Origin: an uncultured Bacilli bacterium | GTDB taxonomy: Bacteria > Bacillota_I > Bacilli_A > RF39 > UBA660 | Direction: 5' to 3' | Assembly: GCA_947632295.1 (NCBI GenBank) | Contig: CANROQ010000070.1 | Location: 1-5,113 of the forward strand | DNA length: 5,113 nt | Shown here: piece by piece, positions 1-5,113 of the stretch | How positions within the stretch are numbered: position 1 is the stretch's first letter | Layout: each line of letters starts with the position of its first letter | Notes under the pieces: model-generated | What the model saw: only the letters and a program-made list of their open reading frames with translations | Database searches by the model: none | What the model was told of the DNA's origin: nothing | Position numbers and translations under genes: made by a program

Positions 1-16
1 CGTAATTATATAAAGA

Positions 17-53
17 AAAAATCGCTAGTTTAAATAAAAAACTATCGATTTTT
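17..53 (-). terminator. Rho-independent terminator closing the operon, possibly bidirectional
   Basis: Arms 17-31 and 39-53 pair over 15 positions with a single internal mismatch (25/45) around a 7-base loop. Read on the minus strand, the 3' arm runs into six Ts (21-16), then C and more Ts, which is a good intrinsic terminator about 60 bases after the metallophosphoesterase stop codon. Read on the plus strand, the second arm also ends in a T-rich run (49-60), so it could stop a convergent transcript entering from the left. No gene is visible between 1 and 114. Confidence 0.8.
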
Positions 54-114
54 ATATTTTTAGGTGGCAAACTCGGGCTATATCATAAATTAATAATTTT
101 AGAAATATAAATCA

Positions 115-657
115 TTAATTTTTTGCTTTTAAATTATACTCATCAATTATTTGATTATTAATATCATAAATTGTAAATTTACCATTATCATAATATAGAT
201 AACTTTCTAAAAAAAGACCTCTTGGTAATGATATTGAACCAGGATTAAGGCACAAAACATTTTCGCCTTTACGAATATATGGTTTATGTTCATGACCATA
301 AATTAAAATTCCACTTTTAATATCTTTTAAATTATCATAATTATATAAATGTCCATGATTTAGATAAAAAATATAATTATCAATTTGAATATTTACTAAA
401 CCAGTATTAATTTCAAAATCAAATTGGGAGGCATCGATCTTATAATCACAGTTGCCTTTAAGACAAATTATTTTATTTCTAAATTCGTTTAAAAAATTAA
501 TAACAATTTTAGGATTATAACTTTCTAAATAATTAGGACCACTTAATAAATCACCTAAAACAATCAATTTATCACATTTTAAATCATGGAAACGTTTTTT
601 TATATAATCTAAATTTTTACTTATTCCATGAATATCCGAAATAAACAACAAGCGCAT
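115..657 (-). CDS. YfcE/MJ0936-type metallophosphoesterase (putative phosphodiesterase)
   Basis: This 180-residue protein has the calcineurin-like phosphoesterase fold of the YfcE/MJ0936 family, about the same length as E. coli YfcE. The di-metal ligand motifs appear in order: D8-x-H10 near the N-terminus, G35-D36, G68-N69-C70-D71, H101, and the G121-H122-x-H124 motif. These are followed by the family's N-P-G-S segment (138-141) and P-R-G (145-147). Known relatives are soluble, metal-dependent enzymes that hydrolyse phosphodiester model substrates; the physiological substrate is unknown, and I cannot infer it here. The start is the ATG at 657, five bases after a strong AAGGAGG. An in-frame GTG at 672 would place that ribosome binding site inside the protein, so I rejected it. 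The gene lies 38 bases after the pbp stop, beyond a hairpin, and I see no good promoter of its own. It may depend on read-through from the division operon. Confidence 0.9.
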   Translation of the reverse strand: MRLLFISDIHGISKNLDYIKKRFHDLKCDKLIVLGDLLSGPNYLESYNPKIVINFLNEFRNKIICLKGNCDYKIDASQFDFEINTGLVNIQIDNYIFYLNHGHLYNYDNLKDIKSGILIYGHEHKPYIRKGENVLCLNPGSISLPRGLFLESYLYYDNGKFTIYDINNQIIDEYNLKAKN

Positions 658-660
658 ATT

Positions 661-669
661 TACCTCCTT
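661..669 (-). promoter_or_regulatory. Ribosome binding site fixing the metallophosphoesterase start
   Basis: The minus strand reads AAGGAGGTA, a near-perfect Shine-Dalgarno, with GGAGG five bases before the ATG at 657. It lies within the N-terminal extension that would result from the upstream GTG at 672, which argues for the ATG. Confidence 0.85.
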
Positions 670-682
670 CACTACTTTATTT

Positions 683-709
683 AAAAAATACTGATTTACT
701 CAGTATTTT
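683..709 (-). terminator. Hairpin with T-run enclosing the pbp stop codon
   Basis: Arms 700-709 and 685-694 form a perfect 10-bp stem with a 5-base loop (695-699). The TAA stop codon of the PBP gene (698-696) sits in the loop. On the minus strand the 3' arm ends in a run of six Ts (688-683). The stem has only three G-C pairs (691/703, 693/701 and 692/702 region), so termination is probably partial. It would then act as an attenuator between pbp and the phosphoesterase gene, or as an mRNA 3'-end stabiliser. Confidence 0.6.
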
Positions 710-2903
710 CAGGATTATCAAAGTATTTATCTTTTAAATCTAAAATAACTACCATATCATCAGTTAGAATAGTATCACTTTCAACATCCTGGGCATAAAC
801 ATAACCATAACCATGTATTTCATAATTATATTTTGAAAGTTCAAAAAATTTTTCGACATCGGCTACTGACCAACCATACATATCTGGTAGAGTAACTGTA
901 CTATCATTAGTTACTAAGAAAACTTTATCGCCAGTTATTAATCGCGTATTCGCACTTGGATATTGTTCTACTACTGTATCACCATTACCAATAACAATAA
1001 TATTAAGATCATGTTGTTGTAACTCATTTTTGACATTTTCTAACTTTTTACTATTATAATTTTGAATTTTATAAGTATCTACTACTTGAATATTACTTGT
1101 ATCATTAAAAATATTTTTGAATTTTGCAACACTTTCCATAACTGATTTAGTTGCGTCGATTAATCCTCTACTCGCACTATTGGTAGGTTTTTTCATAACG
1201 GAATAAATAATGATTTCAGGATCATCATAAGGATACATACCAGCAAATGAAAATACATAATCATTTTCACCATCTAAATAACGACCTTGATTAACATCGT
1301 AAATTTCAGCTGTACCAGTTTTTCCAATGACATCTAAACCTTCTATTTTATAATTACGACCTGTTGCTATATAATCATCACTATTAACAACATTATACAT
1401 AAGTTGCTTCATTTTTTCAACGGTCTCTTCACTTACAATTTGTTTACTTTCTTCAATTTTTGTTTCATATAAAACTTGACCATTCGAACTATCGACGATT
1501 TTTTTGACAATATGTGGTTTTAACATTTTTCCATTATTAGAAATAAGTGTCAAACCTTGTAATTGTTGTATGGCTGTAATAGTAATACCTTGACCAAAGG
1601 CTGCATTAGCCACTTCAATTGGATAATTAAATGAGGAAACATTTCCTGATGCTTCATTAGAAAGTTCGATACCCGTTTTTTCACCAAAACCATAACTTTC
1701 TAAACATGAACGTAATTTTTGTTTATCTAATATAGTCTGAACTAAAGTCGAAACCGCCACGTTACTAGAATATTCAAATCCTTTATCGTAACTAAGTTGT
1801 CCCCAACCATAAACATTCCAGTCACTAACTTTATCATCACCAATTTGCAAACTACCTGATTGATATAATTTATCTCCATCATATAAACCTGTTTCCATCG
1901 CACACATATAAGTATAAATTTTCATAGTCGAACCAGGCTCATAAGTTGTCGAAATAAGTGGATTTTCATAATTCGTAATATCGCGAATATTAGGATCGAA
2001 TGATGGTGCTGTCGACGTGCCTAAAATTTCACCAGTTTTAGCGTCCATAACAGTTAAAGTCATCCATTCTGGATTATAATTATTGATAACATCTTTGACA
2101 GCAGCCTCGACAAATCTTTGAATATTAGAATCGATGGTCAAGTAAATATCATTACCATCTATAGCTGGATTTAAAATTTCTGGCGTATCAGGAATTCGAT
2201 AACCAGATAAATCTCTTTGATATGTTAGCGAACCATCCTTACCACTAAGTTCATCATTATAACGAGCTTCAACACCCATCTCACCAACTAAATTATACTG
2301 TAATTTATCGACACCATCTTCTGATACAATATTTTCATATCTTCTAACATAACCAATAATATAAGAAGCAAAATCACCATTAGGATAATATCTTTTAGTT
2401 GATTCGATAAAATCGATACCTGGTAATCCTAAGGCTTCAATTTCTTCTTTTTTTAATTCGGTTATATTTCTACCACCTGGACCCAATTCTACTTGCCAAG
2501 CATTTTTATTTATCGCATCATTTAATAATTTTCTAATCGTATCTACTTCCATATTTAAAAGTGGCGATAATTCTTCTGCTGTTCTATTAACATCAGTTAC
2601 ATGTTTTTGAACTTTAGACTCACCAGTTATCGCAGGATCAACATAAGCAATAACTGTATAAGATGTAACATTAGAGGCTAAAGTATTACCTAGGGAATCA
2701 TAAATTGTTCCACGGTTAGAAGGCAAAATATTCGTAACTGTATTACGATTTGCCGAAAATTTTTTCATATTAATACCATAAATATTTGGTGATAAGGCTA
2801 AATAACAAAGTTGTGCGAATAATATCAAAAGACAAAAAAGAAAACAAATAAAAATTTTTTTAGGAAAACGCCAATTTTTATCCTTCATTTTATTTGTTTT
2901 CAT
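696..2903 (-). CDS. Class B penicillin-binding protein with two PASTA-like domains (septal transpeptidase, PbpB/FtsI type)
   Basis: The 735-residue protein is a monofunctional peptidoglycan D,D-transpeptidase, anchored in the membrane and acting outside the cell at the septum. A short basic N-terminus leads into one transmembrane segment (about 17-37), then the dimerisation/pedestal domain with R-G-T-I-Y-D near residue 65. The transpeptidase domain has all three catalytic motifs: S-T-M-K near 325 (nucleophile serine), S-S-N near 380 and K-T-G-T near 530. After about residue 605 come two divergent PASTA-like repeats, the second starting around T-L-P-D-M-Y-G near 672. B. subtilis PbpB (716 residues, two PASTA) is closer in length and layout than SpoVD (about 646 residues, one PASTA), so a division role is favoured; this is inference from layout. 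The start is the ATG at 2903, six bases after AGAGGTG; a GTG at 2912 lies inside that ribosome binding site. The gap from the ftsL-like stop is 15 bases, so the two are co-transcribed. Confidence 0.93.
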   Translation of the reverse strand: MKTNKMKDKNWRFPKKIFICFLFCLLILFAQLCYLALSPNIYGINMKKFSANRNTVTNILPSNRGTIYDSLGNTLASNVTSYTVIAYVDPAITGESKVQKHVTDVNRTAEELSPLLNMEVDTIRKLLNDAINKNAWQVELGPGGRNITELKKEEIEALGLPGIDFIESTKRYYPNGDFASYIIGYVRRYENIVSEDGVDKLQYNLVGEMGVEARYNDELSGKDGSLTYQRDLSGYRIPDTPEILNPAIDGNDIYLTIDSNIQRFVEAAVKDVINNYNPEWMTLTVMDAKTGEILGTSTAPSFDPNIRDITNYENPLISTTYEPGSTMKIYTYMCAMETGLYDGDKLYQSGSLQIGDDKVSDWNVYGWGQLSYDKGFEYSSNVAVSTLVQTILDKQKLRSCLESYGFGEKTGIELSNEASGNVSSFNYPIEVANAAFGQGITITAIQQLQGLTLISNNGKMLKPHIVKKIVDSSNGQVLYETKIEESKQIVSEETVEKMKQLMYNVVNSDDYIATGRNYKIEGLDVIGKTGTAEIYDVNQGRYLDGENDYVFSFAGMYPYDDPEIIIYSVMKKPTNSASRGLIDATKSVMESVAKFKNIFNDTSNIQVVDTYKIQNYNSKKLENVKNELQQHDLNIIVIGNGDTVVEQYPSANTRLITGDKVFLVTNDSTVTLPDMYGWSVADVEKFFELSKYNYEIHGYGYVYAQDVESDTILTDDMVVILDLKDKYFDNPENTE

Positions 2904-2909
2904 TCCAAA

Positions 2910-2916
2910 CACCTCT
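2910..2916 (-). promoter_or_regulatory. Ribosome binding site fixing the pbp start
   Basis: The minus strand reads AGAGGTG, six bases before the ATG at 2903. The alternative in-frame GTG (2912-2910) is the end of this site and so has no Shine-Dalgarno of its own. The site sits in the 15-base gap after the upstream stop codon. Confidence 0.75.
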
Positions 2917-2918
2917 AT

Positions 2919-3215
2919 TTACTCATTAATCATGATAACATTTTGATTATTATATGACAACCCCATATTCTTAACTACATCCTGAACTTCCGTAAAAGAA
3001 GTCAATTCGTTTACTTGCATATTTAAACTTTCAACTTTTTTCTCTTGTTCACTGATATCATATTTTAATTTTTCAACATTCATACTTAAATGACCAATAC
3101 TAGCGCCACAAAATATTTTTAAAACCATAGTGGAAATAAGGCATAAAAATGTTGTAACATATAACATTTTTGCTTCCTTTGTAGCTCTTGTTTTTTTAAC
3201 TGTTTTCTTTTTCAT
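2919..3215 (-). CDS. ftsL: FtsL-like cell-division protein (bitopic, coiled coil)
   Basis: This 98-residue protein has the plain architecture of FtsL: a lysine/arginine-rich cytoplasmic N-terminus (1-16), one transmembrane helix (about 17-40), and an extracellular heptad-like segment (about 43-72) rich in Leu, Val, Glu and Lys. It ends in a short tail with V-x-x-V-V-K-N-M-G-L (77-86), the end-of-coil motif typical of FtsL/DivIC proteins. In Bacillota, FtsL joins DivIB and DivIC and helps recruit and activate the septal synthase. Primary sequence is poorly conserved in this family, so the name rests on architecture plus position between rsmH and a division PBP, the canonical ftsL slot. It starts with ATG at 3215 after AGAGGG; only one base separates it from the rsmH stop codon, so its ribosome binding site lies inside the end of rsmH and translation is likely coupled. 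Confidence 0.85.
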   Translation of the reverse strand: MKKKTVKKTRATKEAKMLYVTTFLCLISTMVLKIFCGASIGHLSMNVEKLKYDISEQEKKVESLNMQVNELTSFTEVQDVVKNMGLSYNNQNVIMINE

Positions 3216-3216
3216 T

Positions 3217-4140
3217 TTATCCCTCTTTTATTCTTTCTATAACACGTAATTTAGCGCTGCGACTACGACTATTTTCTTCTAATTCATCTCTTTTAGGCGT
3301 AATAGTTGCGACTACTTTAAATTTTGGCTGATATTCTAAAGGAATTATCGGTAATTTACTCATATTTTTATCGATTGTACTACAATTTCTAAAAATATTT
3401 TTACAAATCCTATCTTCTAGGGAATGAAAAGTAATGACGCAAATACGGCCACCAACTCCTATTAACTCTAATGCCTGTTTTAAAGCACTTTCAAATACAT
3501 CTAACTCGTTATTTACTTCAATTCTAATTGCTTGAAAAACTTTACGAGCTGGATGTTTTTCACGACTATAACTGGTTGGTACACCACTTTTAATTATTTC
3601 AACTAATTCTAAAGTCGTCATAATTTTTTTTGTTTTACGGTATTCAATTATTTTTTTAGCAATGCTAACTGCATATTTTTCTTCTCCATAATCTCGAAAA
3701 ATTCTAATTAAATCTTCTTCATCATAATCATTAACTACATCCATAGCTGATAATTTTTGACTTTGATTCATACGCATATCTAAAGGTGCATCTTTATGAA
3801 AACTAAATCCTCGATAATCTTCATCTAATTGTGGCGAAGAAACACCTAAATCAAACAAAATTCCATCGACTTTTTCAATTTTTCTTTTGTTTAATTCACT
3901 TTTTAAATTAACAAAATTACTTTGAATAATTTCAAAATTAGTAGCAATTTTCTCTAAACGTTTTTGACTATAATCTATAGCCTCAATATCTTGATCAAAA
4001 GCATATAAAAAACCGTTATTAATTTTTTCAAGTATTTTACTACTGTGTCCACCATATCCTAAAGTACAATCAACGATTATACTCGAAGATGATAAATTTA
4101 AATATTCTAAACAACTATCTAGTAAAACACTCTTATGCAT
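3217..4140 (-). CDS. rsmH: 16S rRNA (cytosine-1402-N4)-methyltransferase RsmH (MraW)
   Basis: The 307-residue protein matches the full length of RsmH, the cytosolic enzyme that uses S-adenosylmethionine to methylate N4 of C1402 in the 16S rRNA decoding centre. Visible signatures, in order, are H-x-S-V-L-L at the N-terminus (2-7), the SAM-binding loop D-C-T-L-G-Y-G-G-H-S (24-33), F-D-Q-D (48-51) at the end of the second strand, and the D-G-I-L-F-D-L-G-V-S-S-P-Q-L-D motif (92-106). These are followed by G-F-S-F with P-L-D-M-R-M (111-124), H-P-A-R-K-V-F-Q-A-I-R-I (196-207), T-F-H-S-L-E-D-R (237-244) and the C-terminal R-S-R-S-A-K-L-R. No key motif is missing. The ATG at 4140 follows an AAGAGGTG ribosome binding site that begins right at the mraZ stop codon, ten bases upstream. 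This tight spacing and the order mraZ-rsmH-ftsL-pbp are the conserved start of the dcw cluster. Confidence 0.97.
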   Translation of the reverse strand: MHKSVLLDSCLEYLNLSSSSIIVDCTLGYGGHSSKILEKINNGFLYAFDQDIEAIDYSQKRLEKIATNFEIIQSNFVNLKSELNKRKIEKVDGILFDLGVSSPQLDEDYRGFSFHKDAPLDMRMNQSQKLSAMDVVNDYDEEDLIRIFRDYGEEKYAVSIAKKIIEYRKTKKIMTTLELVEIIKSGVPTSYSREKHPARKVFQAIRIEVNNELDVFESALKQALELIGVGGRICVITFHSLEDRICKNIFRNCSTIDKNMSKLPIIPLEYQPKFKVVATITPKRDELEENSRSRSAKLRVIERIKEG

Positions 4141-4150
4141 AAAACACCTC

Positions 4151-4585
4151 TTAAATATTTAAATTTGAATTAAACAGATTATCGGCAATATCGGAAAATT
4201 TTTCTTCATTATCGTTAATAAAACTTTGCCAATTATCTTGACTCCAAACTTCTAAGCGATCGTTAACCCCAATAATAATACATTCTTTTTTTAAATCAGC
4301 GAATTCAATTAGTGGCATAGGAATATTTATTCTTCCCTGTTTATCAAACTCTAAAGTGGTTGCTCCTGATAAAAAGATTCGCATAAAATTACGAACATCT
4401 TTGGTCTGTGGTAATTCTTTATATTTTTGGATGATATTATCCCATTCTTCTTTAGGATAAATAGATAAACATTTATCTAAACCTCTTGTAATAACAAAAC
4501 CTTCGCCTAATTCATAACGAATTTTTGAAGGAATTGTAAGTCTACCTTTATCATCAATGGTATGACGATATTCACCCATCAACAT
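4151..4585 (-). CDS. mraZ: Transcriptional regulator MraZ
   Basis: The 144-residue protein is MraZ, an AbrB-like (SpoVT/MazE swapped-hairpin) DNA-binding protein that forms ring-shaped oligomers and regulates its own operon. Two tandem MraZ domains are seen, each with the D-x3-R signature: D11-D-K-G-R15 followed by L-T-I-P, and D81-K-Q-G-R85 followed by I-N-I-P. The chosen start is the ATG at 4585, giving M-L-M-G-E-Y, which lines up with the common M-F-M-G-E-Y N-terminus of the family. A GTG at 4594 would add three residues and an ATG at 4579 would remove two. A GGGTGA ribosome binding site lies five bases before the ATG at 4585. The gene is first in the operon and has its own promoter with four GTGG boxes immediately upstream, so self-regulation is strongly suggested. 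In E. coli, MraZ represses from TGGGN repeats; the direction of control here is inferred. Confidence 0.96.
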   Translation of the reverse strand: MLMGEYRHTIDDKGRLTIPSKIRYELGEGFVITRGLDKCLSIYPKEEWDNIIQKYKELPQTKDVRNFMRIFLSGATTLEFDKQGRINIPMPLIEFADLKKECIIIGVNDRLEVWSQDNWQSFINDNEEKFSDIADNLFNSNLNI

Positions 4586-4589
4586 AAAA

Positions 4590-4629
4590 ATCACCCACTT
4601 TTAACCACTTTCATCCACCGCATACCACT
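4590..4629 (-). promoter_or_regulatory. MraZ operator: four GTGG boxes with exact 10-bp period
   Basis: On the minus strand four units follow without a gap: AGTGGTATGC, GGTGGATGAA, AGTGGTTAAA and AGTGGGTGAT. The GTGG cores start at 4628, 4618, 4608 and 4598, exactly one helical turn apart. Known MraZ operators are short TGG-type direct repeats spaced at 10 bp in front of mraZ. The array begins one base after the -10 box, covers the predicted start point, and ends over the mraZ ribosome binding site. Bound MraZ should therefore block initiation and possibly elongation. Confidence 0.92.
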
Positions 4630-4658
4630 ATTGTACTCTTATCTACTTTCTTTGTAAA
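4630..4658 (-). promoter_or_regulatory. Sigma-A promoter of the mraZ operon
   Basis: The minus strand has a -35 box TTTACA (4658-4653), a 17-base spacer, and a -10 box TACAAT (4635-4630), each one base from consensus or close to it. The predicted start is an A near 4623, giving a leader of about 38 bases to the mraZ ATG. It lies downstream of the terminator at 4726-4750, so the division operon starts independently of the small genes before it. Confidence 0.85.
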
Positions 4659-4725
4659 TAGATATTTTTAAATTTGACACAAAAAATTATAAATTTTACT
4701 TTACTTACATATAATTTATTGTAAG

Positions 4726-4750
4726 AAAAAAAAGAGGACTACCCCTTTTT
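4726..4750 (-). terminator. Rho-independent terminator after the tiny-protein operon
   Basis: On the minus strand, arm AAAAAGGGG (4750-4742), loop TAGT and arm CCTCTTTTT (4737-4729) form a 9-bp stem with one G-U wobble, continued by Ts to 4726. The wobble becomes an A-C mismatch on the plus strand, so the structure is directed to minus-strand transcripts. The first arm overlaps the stop codon of the 47-residue gene, and the site insulates it from the mraZ promoter. Confidence 0.85.
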
Positions 4751-4892
4751 AATACCAACTAAGCACAGAACCAATTATAATAGCTAGCAATATATATAAG
4801 ATGATTATAATCCAGTAACTTGAAACTTGATTAGTTGGTGTATTTTGATTACCACATCCTGTATTACAGTTATTAGAATTTTGACAAGCCAC
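4749..4892 (-). CDS. Small Cys/Asn-rich single-helix membrane protein, unknown function
   Basis: I do not recognise this 47-residue protein. The first half is hydrophilic, with many Asn and Gln and three cysteines (C3, C9, C13) in a C-x5-C-x3-C pattern. The second half, from about Trp27 to the end, is one hydrophobic helix rich in Ile and Leu, closing with S-W-Y. A very strong ribosome binding site, AGGAGGTG (4906-4899), precedes it. The GTG at 4892 is the best spaced start, eight bases after AGGAGG. An ATG at 4898 is only two bases away from it, but would add just Met-Gln in the same frame. The gene starts 31 bases after the stop of the 27-residue gene and ends in a terminator, so the two probably share an mRNA. 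The hydrophobic tail loosely recalls YjcZ-like proteins, but the N-terminal half does not. That it is a real gene rests on the ribosome binding site, the composition and the terminator. Confidence 0.72.
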   Translation of the reverse strand: MACQNSNNCNTGCGNQNTPTNQVSSYWIIIILYILLAIIIGSVLSWY

Positions 4893-4923
4893 TTGCATCA
4901 CCTCCTGTTGTCTATATTAAGGC

Positions 4924-5007
4924 TTAAATATATGCCCCAAGTATGATAATTAAAAGTATGAATAATACTAATACAATAGCAGCTCCAGAAACTCCTGAAT
5001 TACACAT
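4924..5007 (-). CDS. Tiny YjcZ-like (tiny_TM_bacill) transmembrane protein
   Basis: This 27-residue protein is nearly all one membrane helix: a short M-C-N-S-G-V-S-G start, then a hydrophobic stretch with V-L-F-I-L-L-I-I and a final G-A-Y-I. This closely follows the core of the YjcZ/tiny_TM_bacill family (TIGR01732-type), in which a Gly-rich head precedes a V-V-L-F-I-L-L-I-I-V-G-A helix. The family is found in Bacillus and relatives, and several members are associated with spores; the molecular role is unknown. The usual Gly/Tyr-rich head is shortened here and carries a cysteine at position 2. ATG at 5007 follows AAGGAGG by eight bases. The gene has a promoter about 26 bases upstream of the start codon and is followed by the 47-residue membrane gene. 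The family call comes from remembered consensus, not from an alignment. Confidence 0.78.
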   Translation of the reverse strand: MCNSGVSGAAIVLVLFILLIIILGAYI

Positions 5008-5038
5008 AGTTCATTCCTCCTTTTCTGTCTTTTCACAT

Positions 5039-5068
5039 TATTGTATGGAATTTTGAAAATTATGTGAA
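5039..5068 (-). promoter_or_regulatory. Promoter of the tiny-protein operon, sigma-A or sporulation sigma type
   Basis: Two readings overlap on the minus strand. As a sigma-A promoter: TTCACA (5068-5063), 17-base spacer, TACAAT (5045-5040), each one base from consensus. As a sigma-K promoter: AC (5065-5064), 16 bases, then CATACAATA (5047-5039), which fits the CATAnnnTA consensus fully; CATACAAT also fits the sigma-E -10 element, although its -35 fit is weaker. The start point would be near 5033, leaving a leader of about 26 bases. Confidence 0.65.
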
Positions 5069-5113
5069 TACTTACAACTAATTATTGTATTTTTTTTCTA
5101 TTTTTGTTATTAT

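Noticed and set aside
87..121. AT-only inverted repeat (87-94 with 114-121) followed by Ts on the plus strand, as a plus-strand terminator
   Set aside because: Eight A-T pairs around a 19-base loop would hardly fold, and no plus-strand gene ends here.
658..672. GTG start five codons upstream for the metallophosphoesterase
   Set aside because: The extension encodes the ribosome binding site AAGGAGG itself, and the family begins right at the strand leading to D-x-H, as given by the ATG at 657.
696..2903. Naming the PBP SpoVD (sporulation-specific)
   Set aside because: Two PASTA-like repeats, length of 735 residues and position right after an ftsL-like gene fit PbpB better. The distinction is not certain, so I left the symbol empty.
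4586..4594. GTG start for mraZ at 4594
   Set aside because: It lies within the ribosome binding site and the fourth MraZ box, and it adds residues before the conserved M-x-M-G-E-Y start.
4686..4714. Second promoter upstream of mraZ with a TATAAT at 4691-4686
   Set aside because: No acceptable -35 box at 16-18 bases, and the TTTACA-N17-TACAAT pair closer to the gene is far better.
1..5113. CRISPR array, insertion sequence, tRNA, rRNA or toxin-antitoxin genes
   Set aside because: No spaced identical repeats, transposase motifs, tRNA-like cloverleaf or rRNA signature were seen. The only regular repeat is the MraZ operator.

Overview
The window is AT-rich, low-GC Gram-positive (Bacillota) DNA. 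All seven genes I can support lie on the minus strand, so transcription runs from the high-coordinate end to the low-coordinate end. Strong AGGAGG-type ribosome binding sites, the start of the mra/dcw division and cell-wall cluster (mraZ, rsmH, an ftsL-like gene and a PASTA-carrying class B penicillin-binding protein), and a tiny YjcZ-like membrane protein all point to Bacilli, Erysipelotrichia or a related uncultured lineage. I cannot name a genus. All stops are TAA, so the genetic code is not tested here.

Layout in transcription order: (1) 5113-4749 holds a promoter and two very small genes of 27 and 47 codons. Each encodes one hydrophobic helix, and a hairpin terminator at 4726-4750 closes the unit. 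The promoter fits both a housekeeping sigma-A site and a sporulation sigma-K/sigma-E site. (2) 4658-4590 holds a clear sigma-A promoter, followed by four GTGG boxes at an exact 10-bp period between the start point and the mraZ ribosome binding site. This is the expected MraZ autoregulatory operator. (3) 4585-696 holds mraZ, rsmH, ftsL-like and pbp, with gaps of 10, 1 and 15 bases, so they almost certainly share one mRNA. (4) A hairpin with a T-run encloses the pbp stop codon. A YfcE-type metallophosphoesterase (657-115) follows after 38 bases. (5) A long, possibly bidirectional terminator hairpin at 17-53 ends the unit.

The core genes are one functional set: MraZ controls the operon, RsmH methylates 16S rRNA, the FtsL-like protein is a divisome scaffold, and the PBP is the septal transpeptidase. 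The usual next genes of the cluster (a second pbp or spoVD, mraY, murD, ftsW, murG) are absent, so the cluster is split in this genome. I see no wholly new multi-gene system. The least ordinary parts are the tiny membrane-protein pair with its double-reading promoter, the very clean MraZ operator, and the hairpin around the pbp stop codon.
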